A DNA stretch of 64,000 bases from Agrypnia vestita (taxonomy: Eukaryota; Arthropoda; Insecta; Trichoptera; Phryganeidae). Position numbers and translations under genes: made by a program. The notes beneath the pieces are model-generated. The model was given only the letters and a program-made list of their open reading frames with translations, was not told the origin of the DNA and searched no databases. Positions 55,741 through 64,000 of the stretch are shown one piece after another. Within the stretch, counting starts at the first letter, position 1, and each line of letters starts with the position of its first letter. Location of the stretch: positions 217,370 through 281,369 of the forward strand of contig JADDOH010002323.1 in the NCBI GenBank assembly GCA_016648135.1. The letters are read 5' to 3'.

Positions 55741-58295
55741 TGTTTGTATTGTGTTGTATGTATGATTCATCTGTTGTCTGATCACTATCTCTGCGGAGTC
55801 TGCGACGAGAATGACTTTGAAGCGCCGGATACCAAGATGTTTTTAATTTGAGACCATCATCTCTATTAATGTTTATCGGATGCTTGTAGATTTCTAGTGC
55901 TTCCTTGATAAGACGCGCATGGTGACTCTTAGGCTTTCCAAGGATTTTCGTTTCGAATGCAAAATGATGGCCGGTATCCAGAAAATGCTCAGCCAGTGCT
56001 GATTTTTCTGGATGACCGAGTTTGCATGCCCGTTTGTGCTCGTTGACCCTTTTGGAAATGGTACGCGCCGTTTGCCCCACGTATACTTTATCGCAGTCTT
56101 GACAATCGAGTCTATACACACCGTCCGTTTCTAAGCGATCTCGATCCTTTGCTGATCTCAACATATCTTTAATTTTGAAGTTGGCACCAAAAACTGTCTT
56201 AATGTCTCTTTTCTTGAGAGCTCTGGCAATTCTGTCTGTAACGCTTTGGACAAAAGGCAGAAAGGCGATGCCTTTGCACTCAGGTTCTGTATGTTTTTCA
56301 GGGCGAACAGACCTCGTACTTATGACGCGTTGTATCTGTCGCTTCTGGTAACCATTGCCTTCCAGTGCGTCGCTGAGTGTTATCATTTCCTCCTGTAGAT
56401 ATTCATCTTGGCATATCCTTTTGGCCCTCGTGGCCAAAGTGTTGATGAGACCTCTTTTTTGAGCAGGATGATGGTGGGAGTTCGCATGTAGATAACGGTT
56501 GGTATGTGTAGGCTTCCTATAAACTCTGTGTCCGAAACTCCCATCGGCTTTCTTTTTTATTTCAACATCAAGAAAAGGCAGCACGTTGTCTTTCTCCATC
56601 TCCATGGTGAACTTCAGGTTGTAGTGAATTAAGGTGTCCCAAAAAATCACCTAGTTTGTCTTCACCATGCTGCCAGATTGCAAACACGTCATCGACGTAT
56701 CTCCACCAGACCTTCGGAGTAAAGGATGCTGTGTCCAGTGCTGTTTCTTCGAATTTCTCCATAAAAAAGTTAGCAATCACCGGAGAAAGTGGATTACCCA
56801 TCGCTACGCCTTCCACTTGTTGGAAGAGCTCACCTTGGAAAGAAAAGTATCCACTCGTCAGGCAGTGCTCAAACAGTGCGCAGATGTCTTCATCATAAAT
56901 TTCTTCCAACAGACTCATAGCGTCGTCCACAGGCACATTAGTGAAGAGGGATATGACGTCAAAACTGACTAGTATATCACCCCTTTCACATTTTATTTCT
57001 TTTAGCATATTGACGAAGTGTGCTGAGTCTTTCACCCATGAGGACGTCTTCCCCGTCTGCATCTGTAGGAGACCGGCCAAATATTGTGACAGCTTGTATG
57101 TTGGCGCTCCTATTGCGCTCACAATTGGTCTTAGTGGCACTCCATCCTTATGTATTTTGGGAAGCCCGTAGATTGCTGGTGTTTTTGACGCTTGCACAAA
57201 TAGTTTGAAATGCAAATCGGCTGGAATACTGGAAGCTTTGACCAGCTCCCTAGTTTTTCTGTCGATTCTATCCGTTGGATTCTTCTGGATTTTCTTATAA
57301 GTGCTGCTTTCCAAAAGTCCCCGCATCTTCGCTATGTAGTCTACTTGGTCCAAAATCACTGTGGCATTGCCTTTGTCTGCTGGAAGAATCAGGATCTCTT
57401 CGTTTGCGCGAAGGCTCTTTATAGCTGCGTGTTCCTCTTTGGATATATTGGGACGCGGAGGCTTAGCCTTTCTTAATATAGCGCATGTATCCTGTCTAAT
57501 TTCTTCTGCGATGGCCACTGGAATCTTGCGCAATGCCGCTTCTACGCCGCAGATTATGTCGTCCACTGGAATGCTTTTTGGTGCTATGGCGAAATTCAAA
57601 CCTTTAGCTAAAACTGATATCGCGACCTTGTCCAATGAAAGGCTGGATAAATTTTTGACCACTTTGGTAGAATCCAGCTCCTTAGTTGAGCTTTTCTTAT
57701 GTCGGCTGAGTGACTCAAATTTCCGTTTTTGCCGAGTCTCCACCAATTGTTTGTTTCGCCACGCTTGCATTGACGTCATTTTGTCCACTTTCGTCCAATC
57801 TTCGTAATTCAATGTACCACTCAGGCTCAGGTGCAGGTCAAAGAGAATTCTTGTTATTTTGTCCAATTCCAGGCGGATGTTGCACACTCGTTCTCTCAAA
57901 AGGGCAGCTTCAGTTCTTTGGAATATTCTCTCAGCCTTCTCCGTGTGGATGTGTCTTCGCAATTTGATGAATGATGGTGTCACCGACTGTGCTTTACAGC
58001 GTTGTAAAAAAGCTAAGTTGCTTAGAAGCTTTTCTTTTTTACTCCTTAAGCTCTCCAGCCGGCGTGTAGATAAATAAACTTCCTCCCCATAGAGGTTGGT
58101 TAAGAATGTTCTTAGGTTTTTACGGCTACTCAGAATCTTCAAGTTTGTGTTTACTGGGGTATTATGCCGTGTTGTTACGACCTTTCGGGCCGACGTTTCG
58201 GATCCCATTGCAGGGTCCATCATCAGGGCTGATGTGTTGTCTTGAATGTTGGTGTTGTGGTTAAGTATCAGCTTGCAATACCGTGCCGAAGTCAT
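55733..58295 (-). pseudogene. PLE-B copy 1: RT plus GIY-YIG protein, one frameshift
   Basis: The frame starts at ATG 58295, inside the terminal repeat. A Lys/Arg-rich N-terminal half is followed by the RT: EILILPADKGNATVILD, AIYGLPKIHKDGVPLRPIVS, ILVSFDVISLFTNVPV (motif A Asp), VEGVAMGNPLSPVIANFF (motif B) and WWRYVDDVFAIW (motif C, YVDD). After a frame change come LPFLDVEIKKKADGSFGHRV and the GIY-YIG domain GVYRLDCQDCDKVYVGQTAR with R-V-N-E-H. A 5-base deletion near 56618 (relative to copy 2 at about 59178) shifts the frame before the C-terminal part, so this copy is inactive. The last codons end in TGA overlapping the next ATG (ATGA, 55733-55736). Confidence 0.85.
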
Positions 58296-58300
58296 GATGT
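58127..58300 (-). repeat. PLE-B terminal repeat, shared middle copy
   Basis: Lies between the two units, nearly identical to the copies at 55565 and 60693. It serves as the 3' end of the upstream unit and carries the start codon of the downstream unit. Confidence 0.8.
58189..58229 (-). ncRNA. Hammerhead-ribozyme-like motif, PLE-B middle repeat
   Basis: Same core boxes as at 55630-55670 (CUGAUGA, GAAAC, GUC and flanking GCC/GGC), about 2.56 kb away in tandem. Confidence 0.5.
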
Positions 58301-60692
58301 GTTTGTATTGTGTTGTATGTATGATTCATCTGTTGTCTGATCACTATCTCTGCGGAGTCTGCGACGAGAATGACTTTGAAGCGCCGGATACCAAGATGTT
58401 TTTAAATTTGAGACCATCATCTCTATTAATGTTTATCGGATGCTTGTAAATTTCTAGTGCTTCCTTGATAAGACGCGCATGGTGACTCTTAGGCTTTCCA
58501 AGGATTTTCGGTTCGAATGCAAAATGATGGCCGGTATCCAGAAAATGCTCAGCTAGTGCTGATTTTTCTGGATGACCGAGTTTGCATGCCCGTTTGTGCT
58601 CGTTGACCCTTTTGGAAATGGTACGCGCCGTTTGCCCCACGTATACTTTATCGCAGTCTTGACAATCGAGTCTATACACACCGTCCGTTTCTAAGCGATC
58701 TCGATCCTTTGCTGATCTCAACATATCTTTAATTTTGAAGTTGGTACCAAAAACTGTCTTAATGTCTCTTTTCCTGAGAGCTCTGGCAATTCTGTCTGTA
58801 ACGCTTTGGACAAAGGGCAGAAAGGCGATGCCTTTGCACTCAGGTTCTGTATGTTTTTCAGGGCGAACAGACCTCGTACTTATGACGCGTTGTATCTGTC
58901 GCTTCTGGTAACCATTGCCTTCCAGTGCGTCGCTGAGTGTTATCATTTCCTCCTGTAGATATTCATCTTGGCATATCCTTTTGGCCCTCGTGGCCAAAGT
59001 GTTGATGAGACCTCTTTTTTGAGCAGGATGATGGTGGGAGTTCGCATGTAGATAACGGTTGGTATGTGTAGGCTTCCTATACACTCTGTGTCCGAAACTC
59101 CCATCGGCTTTCTTTTTTATTTCAACATCAAGAAAAGGCAGCACGTTTTCTTTCTCTATCTCCATGGTGAACTTCAGGTTCTTATGTAGTGAATTAAGGT
59201 GTCCCAAAAAATCACCTAGTTTGTCTTCACCATGCGGCCAGATTGCAAACACGTCATCGACGTATCTCCACCAGACCTTCGGAGTAAAGGATGCTGTGTC
59301 CAGTGCTGTTTCTTCGAATTTCTCCATAAAAAAGTTAGCAATCACCGGAGAAAGTGGATTACCCATCGCTACGCCTTCCACTTGTTGGAAGAGCTCACCT
59401 TGGAAAGAAAAGTATCCACTCGTCAGGCAGTGCTCAAACAGTGCGCAGATGTCTTCATCATAAATTTCTTCCAACAGACTCATAGCGTCGTCCACAGGCA
59501 CATTAGTGAAGAGGGATATGACGTCAAAACTGACTAGTATATCACCCCTTTCACACTTTATTTCTTTTAGCATATTGACGAAGTGTGCTGAGTCTTTCAC
59601 CCATGAGGACGTCTTCCCCGTCTGCATCTGTAGGAGACCGGCCAAATATTGTGACAGCTTGTATGTTGGCGCTCCTATTGCGCTCACAATTGGTCTTAGT
59701 GGCACTCCATCCTTATGTATTTTGGGAAGCCCGTAGATTGCTGGTGTTTTTGACGCTTGCACAAATAGTTTGAAATGCAAATCGGCTGGAATACTGGAAG
59801 CTTTGACCAGCTCCCTAGTTTTTCTGTCGATTCTATCCGTTGGATTCTTTTGATTTTCTTATAAGTGCTGCTTTCCAAAAGTCCCCGCATCTTCGCTATG
59901 TAGTCTACTTGGTCCAAAATCACTGTGGCATTGCCTTTGTCTGCTGGAAGAATCAGGATCTCTTCGTTTGCGCGAAGGCTCTTTATAGCTGCGTGTTCCT
60001 CTTTGGATATATTGGGACGCGGAGGCTTAGCCTTTCTTAATATAGCGCATGTATCCTGTCTAATTTCTTCTGCGATGGCCACTGGAATCTTGCGCAATGC
60101 CGCTTCTACGCCGCAGATTATGTCGTCAACTGGAATGCTTTTTGGTGCTATGGCGAAATTCAAACCTTTAGCTAAAACTGATATCGCGGCCTTGTCCAAT
60201 GAAAGGCTGGATAAATTTTTGACCACTTTGGTAGAATCCAGCTCCTTAGTTGAGCTTTTCTTATGTCGGCTGAGTGACTCAAATTTCCGTTTTTGCCGAG
60301 TCTCCACCAATTGTTTGTTTCGCCACGCTTGCATTGACGTCATTTTGTCCACTTTCGTCCAATCTTCGTAATTCAATGTACCACTCAGGCTCAGGTGCAG
60401 GTCAAAGAGAATTCTTGTTATTTTGTCCAATTCCAGGCGGATGTTGCACACTCGTTCTCTCAAAAGGGCAGCTTCAGTTCTTTGGAATATTCTCTCAGCC
60501 TTCTCCGTGTGGATGTGTCTTCGCAATTTGATGAATGATGGTGTCACCGACTGTGCTTTACAGCGTTGTAAAAATGCTAAGTTGCTTAGAAGCTTTTCTT
60601 TTTTACTCCTTAAGCTCTCCAGCCGGCGTGTAGATAAATAAACTTCCTCCCCATAGAGGTTGGTTAAGAATGTTCTTAGGTTTTCACGGCCA

Positions 60693-60815
60693 CTCAGAAT
60701 CTTCAAGTTTGTGTTTACTGGGGTATTATGCCGTGTTGTTACGACCTTTCGGGCCGACGTTTCGGATCCCATTGCAGGGTCCATCATCAGGGCTGATGTG
60801 TTGTCTTGAATGTTG
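60693..60815 (-). repeat. PLE-B terminal repeat, 5' copy
   Basis: Third copy of the terminal repeat, cut short on its 5' side and joined at about 60816 to an inverted copy of part of itself. Confidence 0.75.
60753..60793 (-). ncRNA. Hammerhead-ribozyme-like motif, PLE-B 5' repeat
   Basis: Third copy of the same core (CUGAUGA, GAAAC, GUC). Confidence 0.5.
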
Positions 60816-60880
60816 AAACGTCGGCCCGAAAGGTCGTAACAACACGGCATAATACCCCATTAAACACAAACTTGAAGGCT
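60816..60880 (+). repeat. Inverted partial PLE-B terminal repeat
   Basis: Contains gaaacgtcggcccgaaaggt and the gtaacaacacggcataatac block on the plus strand, opposite to the adjacent repeat, so that it can fold back on it. Such inverted 5' stubs are usual for Penelope-like elements. Confidence 0.75.
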
Positions 60881-61444
60881 CACAAGTAACTTTTTTGGAG
60901 TCAATTTTCGCTTGGGGCATGGTTTGGCTGGTTCGGCAGGGTTCAGCCATTGCGATGAGCGCTTCCGATTATTGTACAGGATCCACTTTTCATCACAGGT
61001 AATGATTCGATTTAAAATCCCTTCATTATTGTGCCGGTTGAGTAATGCAACGCAGCAGTCAACGCGAGTTTGTTGATTTGCTTCACTCAATTCGTGAGGT
61101 ACCCACCTTTCAAGCTTTTTCACCTTACCAATTTGCTTCAAGTGGATTAAAACAGTTTTATCACTAACACCGCAGCCTGCAGTTAACTCGGATGTGGTTT
61201 GCGATGGATCCGCTTCCACAATAGCCTTCAATTCTTCATTATCAACTTTGGTCTCCGGCCGTCCACGGGGCTTGTTCTGCAGGTCGAAATTTCCAGAACG
61301 AAAACGTTGGAACCAAAAACGCACTGTGTTTTCTTTTGCGGCACCGTCGCCATACACATCATTAATCCTTCGAGCCGTTTCTGCAGCACTGGTGCCACGG
61401 TGGAACTCGTACTCGTAAATAACGCGATATTTCAAGTTTTTCAT
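60880..61444 (-). pseudogene. Mariner transposase, N-terminal half
   Basis: Starting at ATG 61444: KYRVIYEYEFHRGTSAAETA (first HTH), ENTVRFWFQRFRSGNFDLQN, then PRGRPETKVDNEELKAIVEA (GRP hook), DPSQTTSEL (second HTH), HLKQIGKVKKLERWVPHELS (the WVPHEL motif of mariners), and IITCDEKWILYNNRKRSSQW, with the first catalytic Asp in TCDEKW. The frame ends at the KKLLVS position, where the PLE sequence begins. The remaining two catalytic Asp residues (DD34D pattern) are absent. The frame is otherwise undamaged, which suggests a fairly young copy at the time of interruption. The sequence is of the type related to the transposase of SETMAR-like (cecropia subfamily) elements. Confidence 0.85.
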
Positions 61445-61634
61445 TTTGTAAACTGAGTGACGCAAAGAAAAAAACAGTTGAGGAAAAAACAAATGAATTA
61501 TAATTTTCAAAACAAAAATACACGAGTAAATAGCTGTATAAATTTGGATTTGGAATTCCTAACCAAAGAGAAGATATTTGAGATCAAATTTGCCAGTACG
61601 GCAAAACGCCAATTTCATATGTAAGGACCTAATA
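60880..61634 (-). mobile_element. Mariner transposon, truncated by the PLE-B insertion
   Basis: The 5' inverted terminal repeat is on the minus strand at about 61609-61634 (ttaggtccttacatatgaaa, starting at a TA). The transposase begins about 165 bp inside. The element stops abruptly at about 60880 in the inverted PLE terminal repeat, and no 3' half is found on the far side of the PLE array at 55545. Confidence 0.75.
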
Positions 61635-61639
61635 TTAAT

Positions 61640-62320
61640 TAAATAAAAAAATATAAAAATACAACTTTAAAAATTTTGATAATGATAATCCATCCGACAG
61701 ACAAGTTATCCTGCTATTGGTAGTAAGTAACAAAAATGAGGAAAGGCAGCGCGGGCATGCTCGCCTTAGGTTCTGGGTTCGTGGTTTCGAGAGAGCTGTA
61801 ATTAGTCAAAAGTCGTTCAGCGGTGGACGGACATTTGTTGCGTCATACGCTGGGAGGAAAAAATTTGCTAAATCGCCGGAATTATAAGACGACACCACAA
61901 TCGTTTACATATTTAAAAATAGTTTTTTTACAAATGTAGTATTTATTAATTGTGTGTTCATTACATCGGTATTGTCATTAACAAATGTTTAGATTCATAA
62001 AAGTAATTATTAAATAAATTTAAAAAATGCAAATTTTAAGACATTTTTAATTGTACTATTGTACTATTGTATTTTATCACCACTTAATTTTTGGTAAAAA
62101 CCAACAGGTTTTGGAAACAACGTTCCTTCTTCAAGGTAATACTAATTAAACTTTATAAATTATGAACAATCATACCTCGGTGTTAAGTGTCAAATGGGGG
62201 TAAATAGTGGGAGGTGTGAAAGAAACATGTGATAGGGGGAAAAGGAACATATTCAAGATAGGACTGTAAGTTAGATTTTTTTGGTTATTCATAATACATT
62301 AATTATTATTTATGGATTTC
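61640..62320. other. AT-rich intergenic DNA
   Basis: No gene or element recognised. Confidence 0.45.
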
Positions 62321-62322
62321 TT

Positions 62323-62908
62323 AATTTCTAGGGCTTCTAAATAATTTAAAAGTCTACTTTTACTATCAATGTAAATAATAATAAATAAATAATTTTTATT
62401 AATCAATTAGAAAAGACATACAGACAAAATCAAATTAACGAAAAAATATTTTAATGCCACCGGGACTCGAACCACGGACCTCACATTCTATCCGGGAATG
62501 GCGCGTTATTCAATTTCGCCATGGCACTCTGGTAAGTTAAAGAAAAATTTTCAACCTTATATGTAGTCTCTTTTTAATTAATTTTTATTTTTATTCCATT
62601 TTTAAAGCAATCCACTTTTTATAATTCAATAGTCACGAATACCTTCGCGTATCTATCGCTAGAGAACGCCAGAAATTAATTAATTTTATTTTAATTTTTG
62701 GAAACATTTGATAATCAATAAGATCATTTATTAATCAATTAGAATTTTTTATCTTTTCGTTAATTTGATTTTTTCTGTATGTCTTTTCTGATTGATTAAT
62801 AAAAATTGTTTAAAAATTCCCAGAACTTTGTTCTGAAATTGCATCTTCACAATAAGAATGTGTTTCCTTTAATATAATAATAAATAACTTAGAAGCCCTA
62901 GAAATGAA
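62323..62908. mobile_element. Inverted-repeat element with an inner ~410-bp TIR unit
   Basis: Outer arms: atttctagggcttctaa (about 62325-62341) against its complement near 62890-62906. Inner arms: attaatcaattagaaaagac and the atacagac-aaatcaaatta block (62397-62442) against their complement (62751-62805). The centre holds a tRNA-like sequence. There is no coding frame. Confidence 0.65.
62455..62531 (-). tRNA. tRNA-like pseudogene or SINE head
   Basis: On the minus strand a 7-bp acceptor stem (agtgcca/tggcatt, one G-U), a GCG/CGC D stem, a perfect 5-bp anticodon stem cattc/gaatg with a 7-nt loop (ccggata), and a ttcgagt T loop can all be drawn. Position 33 is C instead of U, the T stem has two mismatches, and no CCA is encoded. 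The nominal anticodon would be GGA, but without a long variable arm it is not a normal tRNA-Ser. It is most likely a tRNA-derived repeat. Confidence 0.45.
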
Positions 62909-62967
62909 GAAATAATTAGTTTAATCCGCGTGTGATACATTTACCACGGGTAATAATCATTTTATCC

Positions 62968-63300
62968 TAGCCAGTCGGTTCTCTGATGGAGCAAACTGAA
63001 GTTTGCTTCCACTCGGCGAAGAATGCGAGGATTTCCTCGAGCGAAACGCTACTTGGCTCTCCGCGACCAAGGGGAACAATGGGATGAACGGCCTCCAAGT
63101 AGATGCTGGAGATAGGCGCGTCTCGGGGGGGATGCTGTGATGGCCGCCTCCACTCTCGGGCCTACGTGCCGCCGGGCACGGCACCGCGGTGTCTCCGAGT
63201 AAAAAGTGGCCGATCGTGAGTCATCGGAGAGCCGAGACTCGCACCCGCGAGAAAGGGCAATCTTCCGCACTCAGCATGGTAACTCTGACACGCCTTATTT
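62968..63300 (-). pseudogene. GC-rich coding fragment of unknown family, frameshifted
   Basis: On the minus strand one frame reads RKIALSRGCESRLSDDSRSA down to VEAAITASP. After a run of seven C (about 63125-63131) the next frame continues PRDAPISSIYLEAVHPIVPL, GRGEPSSVSLEEILAFFAEW and KQTSVCSIREPTG, ending at a stop at 62968-62970. The amphipathic pattern of the second part and the GC content (far above the flanks) argue for a protein-derived sequence with a one-base indel at the C run. I do not recognise the family. It may be a piece of a retrotransposon, a repeated gene family, or a host exon. The third frame is also partly open, so the frame assignment is not certain. Confidence 0.35.
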
Positions 63301-63353
63301 TGTTCGCAACATGTGGATTGCAACAGGTTGCCAACTAAAAGCGGTAATAACTA

Positions 63354-63501
63354 AAGGCCGGTTGTTTCAAGTTCAATCAAAGTAAGCGGTCGATTAAAGC
63401 ATAGATTTTTACGAAAACGGATCGTCTGATTGGTGGAGAACGTAAAAATCTATGCTTTAAAAGAACGCTTACTTTAATCCAACTTGAAACAACCGGGCCT
63501 A
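63354..63501. mobile_element. MITE hairpin, ~148 bp
   Basis: The arms aggccggttgtttcaagtt, gtaagcg and aaagcatagatttttacg on the left are mirrored on the right up to aacttgaaacaaccgggcct at 63481-63500. The loop is ~30 nt. Confidence 0.75.
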
Positions 63502-63710
63502 AGAATCTAGATCGAGCAAAAAAATTAAAAATATCAAGGCAGACCAGGCAAGTAAAACGAATTTCTAACGGAATTAAATCACACCAATTACAAAATACAA
63601 CGCATCTCTACCAAGGTGGTTGCGATTGTATATTATTCAATAACAAGTAAATTTATAATACAAAATGAGAAGTAAAATAAGAGAAACAAATATCAAATTA
63701 ATAATCATAA

Positions 63711-64000
63711 AAAACTAACCCATAAACAACAAGTTTTTATTATACTCCCTTTCTCATTGAATCGGGTTTCGTGTCTATACAGGCGTCGGGCTCATTACTC
63801 ATTTGTATTCATTCCAATTTGAAAAAAACATTAAAATTTCAAAAAATCTATAATTATTAATTTTATTTAATTCAAATTTTGTTGTTAGATCATTTTTATC
63901 GTCGCCACGAGTCTGCCTGCAAAGTTTCAGCTCGATTGGATCACGGGAAAAGCGTTAAAAATCGTTTTTCCGGCAGACAACAAACCACAGACGCTGCGAG
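63711..64000. repeat. Dispersed repeat R4, copy 2 (runs off the window)
   Basis: Same element as 25605-25900. The most conserved part is the cgtcgccacgagtctgc block with gcaaagtttcagctcgatt and gatcacgggaaaag. The window ends inside or at its end. Confidence 0.65.

Larger units (their letters stand above)
58297..60830 (-). pseudogene. PLE-B copy 2: RT plus GIY-YIG protein, frameshifted
   Basis: Almost identical to copy 1. The N-terminal ~350 codons run from the 60693-60815 terminal repeat to a one-base deletion near 59848 that shifts the frame. RT motifs AIYGLPKIHKDG, ILVSFDVISLFTNV, MGNPLSPV and WWRYVDDVFAIW, and the GIY-YIG motifs GVYRLDCQDC and VYVGQTAR, are all intact downstream. A further one-base difference near 58403 changes the last ~35 residues relative to copy 1. 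The break in each copy differs, so both were disabled independently after the tandem formed or by separate template errors. Confidence 0.85.
55545..60888 (-). mobile_element. Tandem head-to-tail pair of Penelope-like elements (PLE-B)
   Basis: Two nearly identical ~2.56-kb units on the minus strand are separated and bounded by copies of one terminal repeat (at about 55565-55740, 58127-58300 and 60693-60815). An inverted partial repeat (about 60816-60888) ends the array on its 5' side, where it interrupts a mariner transposon. Tandem copies sharing terminal repeats, plus an inverted partial repeat at the 5' end, are the standard organisation of Penelope-like elements. Confidence 0.85.

Noticed and set aside
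56656..60641. Many plus-strand frames in the Penelope array
   Set aside because: They are antisense shadows of the two RT/GIY-YIG genes and occur in duplicate because the array is a tandem repeat.

Overview
This is a window of an arthropod nuclear genome, almost certainly an insect. The evidence is an AT-rich background, spliced-gene architecture with metazoan poly(A) signals, and a repeat population of APE-type non-LTR retrotransposons, Penelope-like elements with a GIY-YIG domain, mariner, hAT and PIF/Harbinger-type DNA transposons and many MITE hairpins. Short taggtacctac-type motifs recur, as they do in Lepidoptera and Hemiptera, but the order cannot be fixed from this sequence alone. There are no bacterial features, operons or CRISPR arrays.

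Only one convincing host gene is present: a GC-rich exon on the plus strand (34476 to about 36050) that carries a complete 447-codon reading frame. It encodes a protein of unknown function with a short N-terminus, one membrane segment (about residues 31-50), a long low-complexity tail with an acidic patch, and a C-terminus resembling a class I PDZ ligand. Its 5' UTR exon must lie further upstream. Weaker exon candidates are a 61-codon acidic terminal exon at 28132-28317 with an adjacent AATAAA, a 45-codon exon at 36601-36738, and a GC-rich frame-interrupted coding fragment at 62968-63300 on the minus strand.

Layout. 1-12.1 kb: intergenic DNA with LINE fragments, MITEs, a ~465-bp foldback element and dispersed repeats. 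12.1-14.6 kb: two LTR-like units with matching U5 ends and TATA boxes, mixed with other repeats. 14.6-21 kb: AT-rich DNA with a 160-bp hairpin and a second foldback copy. 21-23 kb: a Penelope-family C-terminal fragment inside a ~560-bp inverted repeat, then two tRNA-derived repeats. 23-34 kb: mainly AT-rich intergenic DNA with LINE scraps and foldbacks, and a 125-bp minisatellite just before the gene. 34.5-36 kb: the gene. 38-51 kb: three decayed LINEs, a mariner-like pseudogene, a PIF/Harbinger-type element and an inverted pair of Penelope-type end repeats. 51-55 kb: nested MITE/hAT insertions and the third foldback copy. 55.5-60.9 kb: two nearly identical head-to-tail Penelope elements inserted in a mariner transposon. 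61-64 kb: MITEs, a tRNA-like sequence and a dispersed repeat.

The most informative structures are: (i) a near full-length RTE-like LINE at 46901-49852 whose 5' end is inverted exactly as expected from twin priming, with an 8-bp candidate target-site duplication; (ii) the tandem Penelope pair, whose shared terminal repeats hold hammerhead-ribozyme-like motifs and an ATGA stop/start overlap; (iii) a three-member family of long foldback elements; and (iv) a three-level nest of insertions at 52.1-53.6 kb. None of the transposon reading frames is intact.
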